Assembly: GCA_963723765.1 (NCBI GenBank)
Contig: CAVRSD010000002.1
Span: forward strand, 496,001-560,000
DNA: 64,000 nucleotides
Source of the DNA: DATBAX01 sp963723765
GTDB lineage: Bacteria > Acidobacteriota > Terriglobia > Terriglobales > Acidobacteriaceae
Direction: 5' to 3'
The notes under the pieces are model-generated. The model saw only the letters and a program-made list of their open reading frames with translations. It was not told the DNA's origin and made no database searches. The translations under genes and the position numbers were made by a program. Numbering within the stretch: position 1 is the stretch's first letter; each line of letters opens with the position of its first letter. Below, one piece after another: positions 37,357-45,782 of this stretch.

Positions 37357-37905
37357 CTAAGTTTCTCCTCCACCGGCATTTGTCGTAGCAGGAACTGGTG
37401 GTACTGTCGGGGGTGGAATCAGGCTCCACGCAGCAAACGAGATGACGACGGATATTCGAATCTCGCCGTTCGGCATCGCAGTGGCTCCAATTCTGCCCTC
37501 GGTTCTGTGCTCTGAGGCTATGCGAGTGCTTTCGATTAGTGCATTACGACTTACATAAGGCACCTCAATCGGCGCCACTTGGTTCTGAAGAGCTTGGTTT
37601 GCCGCTGCTTGCCACACTTGCTGGGCTATTTGTGGCGGCATATTTACTGGGATGTTGACAGCAGGCGCTGGGGTTAACGAGGCCGCTGCCGCAGTATCCG
37701 ACAAATAGTGTTGCAAAGGGTCGAAAGGAACGCGCAATTGAAGATAACTCTGCAAGCCTAAGTACGCTTGCCAGATCAGCCTCTCGAGCTCCGGATGCGA
37801 GTACGCCACCTTCAAACGAAGTTCCTTAGCCCTTGTTCTGGAAACGGCGTCACCGTGAGCGAAGAACGTCTTGTTTAGATTCTCGGCAATTTCTTTCGCT
37901 TGCAA
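37357..37905 (-). CDS. Protein of unknown function in AT-rich island
   Basis: A 182-aa open frame from TTG 37905, preceded by GGGGAAG. The N-terminal half is helical (AKEIAENLNKTFFAHGD, ERLIWQAYLGLQSYL); the second half holds VNIPVNMPPQIAQQVWQAA and a Pro-rich C-terminus. No signal or motif recognised. Base composition differs from neighbours, so it was probably acquired together with the toxin-antitoxin remnant beside it. Confidence 0.5.
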   Translation of the reverse strand: MQAKEIAENLNKTFFAHGDAVSRTRAKELRLKVAYSHPELERLIWQAYLGLQSYLQLRVPFDPLQHYLSDTAAAASLTPAPAVNIPVNMPPQIAQQVWQAAANQALQNQVAPIEVPYVSRNALIESTRIASEHRTEGRIGATAMPNGEIRISVVISFAAWSLIPPPTVPPVPATTNAGGGET

Positions 37906-38020
37906 CTTGTCTTCCCCGTCATTGTGTCCTCAATAGCCTTTCGCCAATGTGGATCAACTCACTTGCTCTCAGCATTTCCACCGTTGATTGGATCGATTCG
38001 CAGTGAAAAGCTTATCAATT

Positions 38021-38125
38021 TCAGCTGCACTGTATTTCTCTGTAATACGCGATGTAATCAAAAACCGGAGGAACTCGCCCAGATCCTCGTAAGCAAATGC
38101 CAATTGTGTCCAGACTGTTTCAAAG
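38021..38125 (-). pseudogene. Remnant of a ParE-like toxin gene
   Basis: Directly after the ParD-like frame. One frame reads ETVWTQLAFAYEDLGEFL and a shifted frame then gives FDYIAYYREIQCS before a stop at 38021-38023. Together these resemble the N-terminus of ParE/RelE-type toxins (W-x-x-x-A-x-x-D-L-x-x-I-x-x-Y-I). The remainder of the toxin is missing. Identification rests on this short pattern and on gene order. Confidence 0.45.
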
Positions 38126-38133
38126 TGATTGTA

Positions 38134-38372
38134 TCAACCGCGATGCCAGCTGCGCACCGCCCTTTTGACTTTGCTGTGCAGCAGCAAGTCACCAGCCTCC
38201 GCCTGATTCAGGCTCTTTTTGATCTGCTCCATCTGCCACTTTTGCACATCCAAATAAGCAGCCACGGCCTCGTTCAGGAGATAAGTGCGGTCGCGATCCT
38301 GTGCTTCGGCCAGCGTATCCAGCGCAGTAACCTTGTCCGCATCAAGTCGAAAACTGACAGTATTTTTCCCAT
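38134..38372 (-). pseudogene. ParD/CopG-like ribbon-helix-helix antitoxin, broken near its start
   Basis: A 79-codon unit that reads through only if one A is added to the A5 run just after ATG 38372 (38363-38367). The corrected protein starts MGKNTVSFRLDADKVTALDT and continues LAEAQDRDRTYLLNEAVAAY, a typical ribbon-helix-helix DNA-binding antitoxin, and ends VKRAVRSWHRG. The 1-base gap may be a true mutation or a sequence error. The gene order antitoxin then toxin fits a parDE module. Confidence 0.55.
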
Positions 38373-38539
38373 ATGATCTAATAATACAATAACATATAAT
38401 GTATTATAAAGTGAAAGATTAACAAGTTGATGTTGGTACATCGTCCGGCAGATGAAATGAACAATATCTCTGCCCTCTTGGTCTTTCCCCCATAATCTGC
38501 TTAAATTCATTTCATGCTTCGCGCTCGGAAGTTCGCTTC

Positions 38540-39277
38540 GTGATTGATATCCATTGCCACATTCTTGCCGACGTAGATGACGGGCCTAAAACCTGGGACG
38601 TTGCCCAGGAAATGTGCCGCATGGCGGTGGCCGACGGGATTGAACACATCGTGGCCACGCCCCATGCCAATGAGCGTTATCACTACGACCGGCAATATCT
38701 GAGCGGATTGCTGGATCATCTTCGCCAGCTCGTCGGCCCGGCGCCGCGATTCAGTCTGGGTTGCGACTTCCACCTTTCCTACGAAAATCTTCAGGACGTG
38801 ATGATCTCGCCCGAGAAATATTGCATCGAGGGGACGCGCTATTTACTAGTGGAGTTGAGCAATTACGGCATCCCGGCGCAGATTGACGATTCCTTCATCA
38901 AGCTGCAGGAACTGGGGATCACGCCCGTAATCACTCACCCCGAGCGCAATCCCATCGTGCAGCAGACGCCGCAGCGGGTGTTGCAATGGGCGGGACATGG
39001 CTGTGTGGTGCAGGTAACCGCTTCGGCGCTAACCGGACTTTGGGGAGAGCGCGCCTGGCGAACAGCGGAGTGGCTGCTAAAGCGCCAGGCCGTGCACGTT
39101 CTGGCCACGGATGCTCACGATACCAAACGCCGGACGCCAATACTGTCCGCTGCGCGCCAGTTGGTTGCAGAAGACTACAGCGAGGAAGTAGCACGGGCGC
39201 TCGTCGATGACAATCCCCGCGCCATTGTGAATGGACAGCCGCTACCTTATTTTCCTGATCCGGTGATGAAAAGCTAG
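38540..39277 (+). CDS. CpsB/CapC-type PHP-fold tyrosine-protein phosphatase
   Basis: A 245-aa PHP-family metal phosphatase. GTG start at 38540 with the metal-binding MIDIHCHILADVDDGP at the very N-terminus, then VATPHANERYHYD, LGCDFHLSYEN, VITHPERNP and LATDAHDTKRRTP, the set of His/Asp ligands of the family. Such enzymes remove phosphate from tyrosine kinases that control capsule or exopolysaccharide export. No kinase or polysaccharide genes adjoin it. Confidence 0.88.
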   Translation: MIDIHCHILADVDDGPKTWDVAQEMCRMAVADGIEHIVATPHANERYHYDRQYLSGLLDHLRQLVGPAPRFSLGCDFHLSYENLQDVMISPEKYCIEGTRYLLVELSNYGIPAQIDDSFIKLQELGITPVITHPERNPIVQQTPQRVLQWAGHGCVVQVTASALTGLWGERAWRTAEWLLKRQAVHVLATDAHDTKRRTPILSAARQLVAEDYSEEVARALVDDNPRAIVNGQPLPYFPDPVMKS

Positions 39278-39312
39278 TCGCTACAAGCGAGTCCGCTCAC
39301 GCGAAACCAAAA

Positions 39313-39882
39313 CTATTTCTGTGGGGGAGCTGCACTCGCAGGCTCTGTAGATGCAGGTATTGAGGCAGGTGCCGCCGCGCGTGACACTTCCGGTTGCATG
39401 GTCATGGCACTTTCCGGATTGAGCAAGTGCTCGTGGTCGGGACCGAGCCCAAGCTTGATCAGCGCCCGCGAATCGGGGACCTGCTTGCTCTGCCATCCGT
39501 GATCGGCCTGGTAGCGTTGCATGGCCTTTTGTGAGGCGTCATTCCAGGTGCTGGACGGCTCTCCACTCAGGTAGTGTTCGCGAATTAAAGCTGCCTGTAT
39601 CTGCTGAGCTCGCTCGGGATCAATCGCTTGCTGGCCATGCTTTTTGGAACTGACCGCAGTCTTGCGCGATTTGCGCCGCCGGGTCGAACTCTTATGCGTA
39701 GAAACGCCGGTCGGCTTGGCGGCTTTACCGGAAGCGGTAGAAGTCTTCTTACTAGTGCCGGATGCAGGCTTCGAAACCGGCTTTTCAGTTGTGTTGGCAG
39801 TCTGGGCAGACGAAAGAGTGCCCACAAGAAACAGAGCGCAACTGACGATCCTCAACGGCCAGAGTCTGTTCCGCAGCAACAC
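39313..39882 (-). CDS. Secreted peptidoglycan-binding-domain protein
   Basis: A 189-aa exported protein. Signal peptide 8-27 (ending SSAQ), a Ser/Thr/Lys-rich linker (residues 30-80, very basic: SSTRRRKSRKTAVSSKK), then a PG_binding_1 domain at about 85-150 (IQAALIREHYLSGEPSSTWN, AMQRYQADHGWQ). The C-terminus is Ala/Pro-rich. It likely anchors in the wall; no catalytic domain is attached. Confidence 0.78.
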   Translation of the reverse strand: MLLRNRLWPLRIVSCALFLVGTLSSAQTANTTEKPVSKPASGTSKKTSTASGKAAKPTGVSTHKSSTRRRKSRKTAVSSKKHGQQAIDPERAQQIQAALIREHYLSGEPSSTWNDASQKAMQRYQADHGWQSKQVPDSRALIKLGLGPDHEHLLNPESAMTMQPEVSRAAAPASIPASTEPASAAPPQK

Positions 39883-39991
39883 TCACCTCAAGGAATTCCA
39901 CAAAAGACCCGCCAGACAACTAGGGCCCGGCACTGAGTAATGATCTCTCGACCCACGCCCCAGTGCCAGTCCCAATCGTCTACTGCCGATG

Positions 39992-41575
39992 TTACGGAAG
40001 TGTACCGGCCAGGAAGATGGCTCCGTCCTGGTTGCCCGATCCCCGCCTGCGAACCAGGAAAACCACGTCCTGTCCACTCTTCAGAGCGGATTGAAGGCGC
40101 GTGAAGTCGTCTTCGCTGTTCACCGGTTGCTTGTTGATCTCGAGAATGACGTCCCCGCGAGCTACGCCGACATCGTCCGCGAAAGACTCCGGCTTCACGT
40201 CCTGGACGATGACGCCCTTGCCGGCAGGGATTTCCAACTTGTCGGCCATCTCAGAAGTAATGGCACGCGCGGTGATGCCCAGTCGGCTCTCTTTCGGCGT
40301 ACTATCCGCTTCGCTGTCCTGATCATCTCCCAGCCGGGCAGCAAATAACTTGGCCCGGTCGGCGACCGTGACCGAGGCTTCCTGCTTCTTGCCATTGCGA
40401 ACGAAACCGAGAGTGACCTTGGCGCCGGGCTTGCGGCTGGCGATGTCTGACACCAGTTCGTCGCCGTTTTTCACCGACTTGCCGTCCACGGAAGTAATGG
40501 TGTCCCCGCGCTTGAGACCGGCCTGGTCCGCCGGACTGCCCGGCGTCACGTCCGAAACCGTAATGCCGGAACCCATGCCATAGACACGCTCAATCGCTGG
40601 ATTCTCCTCGGCGCTGAACATGATTCCAATCGAACCGCGAGCCACCCGATGTTCGGGACCAATCAACTGGTTGTAAACCTGCACGATGGTGTTCGAGGGC
40701 AAAGCGAATCCCACACCCGCGTAGGAATTGGTATCGGTAAGAATCGCGGTATTGATTCCAATCACTTCCGCCGCCATGTTCACCAGCGGCCCGCCGGAGT
40801 TTCCGGGATTAATGGCAGCATCTGTTTGCAGGAAAGACTGGAATTGCCGGCCAGGCACAATGTTTCGGCCTTTCGCGGAAACAATTCCGGCCGTGACCGT
40901 GCCTTGCTGACCAAACGGACTGCCGATCGCCAGCACCCAATCTCCCACCTGCATGCCGTCAGAGTTACCCAGCTTGGCCGCGGGCAGCGGATGGTCCACA
41001 TCGATCTTGATCACGGCGAGGTCAGTTTCCTGATCGGTGCCGATGACTCTGGCGTCGTGTTGCACGCTCGGCGGATCGTCCTGAAGCTTCACGCGAATAC
41101 GATCAGCCTTCTCAACGACGTGGCGATTGGTAAGAATGTAGCCCTTGGAATCCACCAGCACGCCGGAACCGAGAGAACGCTCGCGAATCGGACCCTGGCC
41201 TTGACCGCCCTGTCCTCCAAAAAAACGGCCAAAAAAGTCATCGAAAGGATTCTGCCCCTGATCATCCGGATCGTCAGGTTGTGCCCCATGGCCGGCGCGG
41301 CGGCGCGGATTCTTGATCGTCGATTCGGTGTTGATATTGACGACACTGGGCTCCAGTTGCTTGGCGATTTCGGTGAACTGGTTCGCCGTCTGATGCACGG
41401 CAGGCACAGTCAACGGAGTAGCATCGGAGGCCTTCTTGGTCTCTTGGCCCTTAACTCCGTAGGAGATGACCGTTCCAATCAAAATGCCGACAGCCAGGGT
41501 AGCTAAAACTGCGAATGTGGACGGGAGCCGATTGGCCTTGAGACGCGTCCAAAAAGCGCTTGCGCGCTGATCCAT
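39992..41575 (-). CDS. HtrA/DegP-type periplasmic serine protease
   Basis: A 527-aa Do-family protease. ATG 41575 has GGAGGAAG upstream. One membrane anchor (residues 20-40), a linker, then the trypsin-like domain with catalytic His152 (LTNRHVV), Asp185 (ETDLAVIKID) and Ser260 (NPGNSGGPL). Two PDZ domains follow (GITVSDVTPGSPADQAGLKR and GVIVQDVKPESFADDVGVAR). A Gly/Gln-rich loop FGGQGGQGQG precedes the protease core. It degrades or refolds misfolded envelope proteins. Confidence 0.95.
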   Translation of the reverse strand: MDQRASAFWTRLKANRLPSTFAVLATLAVGILIGTVISYGVKGQETKKASDATPLTVPAVHQTANQFTEIAKQLEPSVVNINTESTIKNPRRRAGHGAQPDDPDDQGQNPFDDFFGRFFGGQGGQGQGPIRERSLGSGVLVDSKGYILTNRHVVEKADRIRVKLQDDPPSVQHDARVIGTDQETDLAVIKIDVDHPLPAAKLGNSDGMQVGDWVLAIGSPFGQQGTVTAGIVSAKGRNIVPGRQFQSFLQTDAAINPGNSGGPLVNMAAEVIGINTAILTDTNSYAGVGFALPSNTIVQVYNQLIGPEHRVARGSIGIMFSAEENPAIERVYGMGSGITVSDVTPGSPADQAGLKRGDTITSVDGKSVKNGDELVSDIASRKPGAKVTLGFVRNGKKQEASVTVADRAKLFAARLGDDQDSEADSTPKESRLGITARAITSEMADKLEIPAGKGVIVQDVKPESFADDVGVARGDVILEINKQPVNSEDDFTRLQSALKSGQDVVFLVRRRGSGNQDGAIFLAGTLP

Positions 41576-41779
41576 AATGACTTCCTCCGGGAATAGCCGA
41601 ACTTTTTGATTATACCTTTTGCCCACCACAGGGTGAAAGACGCGTATGGGCGCTCCTGATTAGACGCAGAAGTCGGGGAAAGTGTTGTTAAATTAGTGGC
41701 TCTTCGTGCCTTCACCTTCTGCCGGCGTCCGCGGAAGTTACAGCTCGATTACAATCCTCTCACTGTGCATCCCAAAAGC

Positions 41780-43717
41780 ATGGACGCAGATACTTCCAGA
41801 TCATCATCCCTTGCCTCGCTGTTGATTGTTGGTCTTTGGTTCGGCATCGTGACCGGAGTGATCGAGGCTGCCGGCCTCCTGCTGTTTCAACGGATCAACT
41901 GGGCGCGCTGGGGTGCGATCATGCATGTTTCCAGGGAAATTCTCTGGGTCTCGCCACTGGTGGACTTGATCTTGTTTCTGATCGTCACGCTGGCGGTCTT
42001 CCTGATTTCGCGATTATTCAAACAGATTCCAGCGTTTCGAGTGTTGGTTTTCCTGCTGGCATTTCTTGCCGCATACGACTTTCTGACGGTGCCGGACCGG
42101 CTTTATCACTCAGCCTGTCTTCTGCTCGCTGTGGGCGTGGCCGTGAGTTTCAGCCGCTGGATCGGCAAACGCGAGACCGCGGCATTGCGGTTCTGGAAAC
42201 GAAGTACACCCTGGGCGATCGCGCTTCTCTTGATCCTGTTCGTTGGAATTCAGGGTGGGAAATATCTGAGTGAACGAAGCGCGGTGGCAAAACTGCCAGC
42301 AGCTGTTCCCGGATCGCCCAACGTTCTAGTGATTGTGGTCGACACCCTACGCGCCGATCACGTGTCTTCTTACGGATATCAACGTTCCACCACGCCGGAA
42401 ATCGATGCGCTGGCCAAACAAGGGACGCTATTCGAAAACGCGATTTCGACTTGCTCCTGGAGTTTGCCCTCACACGTCTCGTTGCTGACCGGCCGCTATG
42501 TCTTCGAGCACGGAGTAGGTAACGTGGAACGGATGCCGCTGTTTGGGACGAGTGGCAGCAACTTCAATGGCTTTCCCACGCTGGGGGAAGAGCTGGAACA
42601 GAACGGATATCGGACAGGCGCGTTTTCCGCCAACCGGGTTTATTTCTCGCACTCGCTGGGCTTTGGGCGCGGCTTCATTCATTTTGAAGATTACTTCCAT
42701 TCCCCGGCGGATGCTTTCGTCCGCACTTTGTTTGGGCGTGAATTTGCGCGGATTTATCTTTCGCGAAGTGACAAGAGTCTGGTCAGGCGCACGCTGCGCG
42801 GCTTGGGCTTCACTGCCATCCTGGACAGAGACACCGAAGGCTGGGGAAGCCGCGGGGGAGCCAGAAGCGTTCGCAAACCGGCATCGGTGGTGAACGAAGA
42901 AACTTTGCGATGGATTGATCGCGATCGTCAGAGACCTTTTTTCGCATTCTTGAATTACATCGACGTGCACAATCCGTATGGGCAACCCATGGGTTCTGCA
43001 AAACCCGCATGGGACACGGGAAGCAGCGTCGACCAATACGATGCAGGCGTGAAGTATGTCGACGAAAACATTGGACGGCTCATGCGCGAGTTGGAGCGGC
43101 GAGGTCTGGCGAGTAACACACTGGTTGTGATTACCTCAGACCATGGCGAGTCCCTGGGAGACCATGGATTGACCTATCACGGCGCCGCTTTGTATTGGGA
43201 ACTCATTCACGTTCCGCTGATCGTTTGGTATCCCGGCCAGGTTCCTGCCGGATTGCGAGTGAGTCAGCCCGTCACCAATGCAGCGATTCCGGCCACGGTT
43301 ATGGATTTGCTGCAGAACAAGCGGCAAACATTTCCTGGCCCGCCGCTGACTGCATTTTGGAAGAATCGCGAAGTCGCGACGAATTGGCCCGATCCCCTCT
43401 CTGAGCTTCCGCAGACCGAAATCATCACTCCTGAGGATCGAGTCGTCGAAGGGAAAATACCCATCGCCACCAACGGCGGAATGAAATCGCTGGTCACGCC
43501 GGGCTGGCATTTGATCGTGCATCAAAAGTCAGGTCAGCAACTCTATGATTGGGTGCACGATCCCGGCGAATCCACGGACCGCGTTGGCGGGCCGGAGAAC
43601 CATTCAATCGTGGTGAGTTTGACTCAGAACTGGAAACTCGAACTAAGACCCGTCATTAGCAGTGTTCAGGTTGCCGGAACCAATCCGTTTCCACAGAATC
43701 ACTGCCAGACCCCATAA
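41780..43717 (+). CDS. Membrane-anchored sulfatase/phosphoethanolamine-transferase-fold hydrolase
   Basis: A protein of about 645 aa with four to five N-terminal membrane segments and a sulfatase-fold domain from about residue 180. Metal site VIVVDTLRADHVSSYGY (Asp ligands) and VITSDHGESLGDHG are present. The nucleophile region reads CSWSLPSHVSLLTG; the position of the usual Cys/Ser in C/S-x-P-x-R is Ser, and Arg is replaced by His, so formylglycine formation by the classical route is unlikely. ATG 41780 is chosen over 41696 because hydrophobic helices begin soon after it. Probable target: surface glycans or lipids. Its 3' end overlaps the next, convergent gene by 75 bases. Confidence 0.8.
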   Translation: MDADTSRSSSLASLLIVGLWFGIVTGVIEAAGLLLFQRINWARWGAIMHVSREILWVSPLVDLILFLIVTLAVFLISRLFKQIPAFRVLVFLLAFLAAYDFLTVPDRLYHSACLLLAVGVAVSFSRWIGKRETAALRFWKRSTPWAIALLLILFVGIQGGKYLSERSAVAKLPAAVPGSPNVLVIVVDTLRADHVSSYGYQRSTTPEIDALAKQGTLFENAISTCSWSLPSHVSLLTGRYVFEHGVGNVERMPLFGTSGSNFNGFPTLGEELEQNGYRTGAFSANRVYFSHSLGFGRGFIHFEDYFHSPADAFVRTLFGREFARIYLSRSDKSLVRRTLRGLGFTAILDRDTEGWGSRGGARSVRKPASVVNEETLRWIDRDRQRPFFAFLNYIDVHNPYGQPMGSAKPAWDTGSSVDQYDAGVKYVDENIGRLMRELERRGLASNTLVVITSDHGESLGDHGLTYHGAALYWELIHVPLIVWYPGQVPAGLRVSQPVTNAAIPATVMDLLQNKRQTFPGPPLTAFWKNREVATNWPDPLSELPQTEIITPEDRVVEGKIPIATNGGMKSLVTPGWHLIVHQKSGQQLYDWVHDPGESTDRVGGPENHSIVVSLTQNWKLELRPVISSVQVAGTNPFPQNHCQTP

Positions 43718-45157
43718 AACGAGCAGAGGAATGAGACTTGCCAGAGCCATGCAGTCCGGCAATTTGTCCGAGGTTAAAAGCACCGTGCGTACCAAAGGGA
43801 ACGTCTTCCGCTGCGGTCAACATCGAGCCTCGAGTTAGCGCCAACTTCCCTGCCCAGAACGCAGGAATGATCACTTGCATTAAGGGACAATGGTATTGAT
43901 CGGGAGGTTGCGGAGTGGTAGATACCGCCATCAACGCGAATAAGCCGCCACAGACTGCCATGGTGGCCAGCATCTTTTTCCATAAGGGCCGAGCCTGCGT
44001 CCAGGATGGCGCCAGACCCGACGCATAGCAGCGGCACTCCAGCAGCCATATAACGCGGGCCGTAGGACCAGCCTCCGGCCCATACCGAGAACGAGGCATT
44101 GAACAAAAAATAATAGATAGCAATCGCTGCGGCGGCCATGCCGGCATAGCGAATCAGAATTATTTTTATTTTTCCAAAGAATTCGCAGCCCAAACGGTGC
44201 CGTGACTAAAAACGGCGCCGCGAAGAAAAGTCCGCGACGGCAGCCGAACAAAAGCTTGAACATGACATCAATTCTGGGATACGTCAGGCCCATGTAGCCG
44301 TGCTTCATCCAGGGGAAGGCTCCCTCCTGGTAATACGAATAGCTGGGATGAATCGCCGATCCGAACGCCCGGTATTGATAAAACATCAGCACCAAAACGC
44401 AGGCGATCGCTCCCACACTCACGCCGAGGCCGGTACGCCAGCGTCTGGCACGACCGCCAGACCAGACTTGCGCCAAAGCGAGAACCGCAAGAATCGCGGA
44501 TGCCGGCGCAGCGGGATATTCCGAAACCGTGGCCCATCCGGCGAACAATCCGACGGCGAGCCCCAGAATGAAGTCCCTTGTTCTGCCCCGGCTCTCGCGC
44601 AAAATAACAGCAGCGGCGAATCCGAAAATCAAGCATGCCCCGGCGAGGGCGTGCCCCCAGAAAAGAGTGGCGTAAGCCCACATCGGAGTCGCCAGGCCCA
44701 TCCCCAAAGATGCAAAGGCTGCGCCGCTTACATCGCTGCCGAGCTGCAATGCGATCAAAAATAAGCACACACAAGCCAGGGCGGTAGGGAGGGCCACGGC
44801 AAATACTGTCACAGCGTAAGAAATAGCAACCAGGCCGTTTGGCGACGCCGGATCGATGCCCACCTCTCGCAGCAAAGGTCTGGAGGCCGCGGCTACGGGC
44901 AAGGCCAACAGCGCGAGCCCGGGGGCTTTGTCCGAATAGTAGTGACCGCGGGAAAGGGCTTTGTCCTGAGTGTTTTCGTGATAGGCGTCAATGCTTAGAG
45001 TTTTTTGCTCGAGGATGGCGCGAACCATATCGAACCGCGAATTCTGGTTCCATCCGCCGCCTTCGTAAAAATAGGCGTACGAAAGAAAAATCACGATTCC
45101 GAGGAGAAGCGCGCGGCGGCGGATGACACGCTGTTCCATGTTCGGCTTCGATTTCAC
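43643..45157 (-). CDS. Multi-pass membrane protein, GT-C/PMT-like, with several frameshifts
   Basis: It starts at GTG 45157, whose GTGA overlaps the stop of the upstream gene by 4 bases. The frame from the start runs to about 44170 with at least eight hydrophobic segments and the motif RGHYYSDKAPGLALLALP, found in membrane proteins related to dolichyl-phosphate-mannose-type glycosyltransferases. It then needs shifts at about 44168 (A-run), 43990-44030 and 43752 to keep reading: IRYAGMAAAAIAIYYFLF, then MLATMAVCGGLFALMAVSTT, then LASLIPLLVLWGLAVILW and a stop at 43643-43645. Three breaks within 450 bases mean either poor sequence or a decaying gene. Confidence 0.6.
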
Positions 45158-45633
45158 TTGGCGGGCGCGGAGTCTAAATCTTTCGGAAACGACTTGAATG
45201 CAACTTCTTGTGATTTCGCCGTAGTTTTTTTGTTGCTGTCGGTGGCGTGCTGGGTAAGTTTTCCTTTCAGAACGTAATACCCTTCGTCGCCCCCGTTCTG
45301 GCCGTCGCCGCGTTCCACTGCGCCCTGGAAGTCGTACCAGACGTCGTGCACGGTTATCGTAGTGAAAGTCAACTTGCGGCCTTCGAGCTTGCCCTCTTTG
45401 AAAAACTGATCGAGGAATTCGCCCTTGTCGTTTTTCGCGTCGCTATAGCGCGAAATTAGACCGGTCACCAGGCCCTGATCTTCGACCGTGATCTGCACGA
45501 ATTCCCCATCTTGCAGAAACGCATACATGCCGGAGTAGTCGGCAGCCGGGGAGGCGGGACTTTGGGCGCTCTGCGCACATATAAGCGAAGTGGTCAGCAA
45601 TAACATGATGAAAACAATCACTGAATTTTTCAT
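45154..45633 (-). CDS. Secreted protein of unknown function
   Basis: A 159-aa exported protein starting MKNSVIVFIMLLLTTSLICA with an AGGAG site upstream; cleavage probably after CAQ. The mature part has YAFLQDGEFVQITVEDQG and a beta-rich body, resembling small periplasmic proteins that measure or bind; no named family recognised. It overlaps the downstream membrane-protein gene by GTGA and is co-translated with it. Confidence 0.7.
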   Translation of the reverse strand: MKNSVIVFIMLLLTTSLICAQSAQSPASPAADYSGMYAFLQDGEFVQITVEDQGLVTGLISRYSDAKNDKGEFLDQFFKEGKLEGRKLTFTTITVHDVWYDFQGAVERGDGQNGGDEGYYVLKGKLTQHATDSNKKTTAKSQEVAFKSFPKDLDSAPAK

Positions 45634-45782
45634 GCTGCTCCTGCATCTAATAGTTAGTTCATGGCTGGCTCGAAACGCGAGTTTCATATCGGTATTAAAG
45701 CACGTCTGAATGAACTCCTGAATAGCCGCATGCATTCCTGCCCCGCTATAATCGATGTAGACGGAATGATTGTGATGTATTC

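Noticed and set aside
37900..38376. 158-codon plus-strand frame across the antitoxin region
   Set aside because: It is the reverse of the ParD/ParE-like unit, has no ribosome site and its translation shows no protein-like features.
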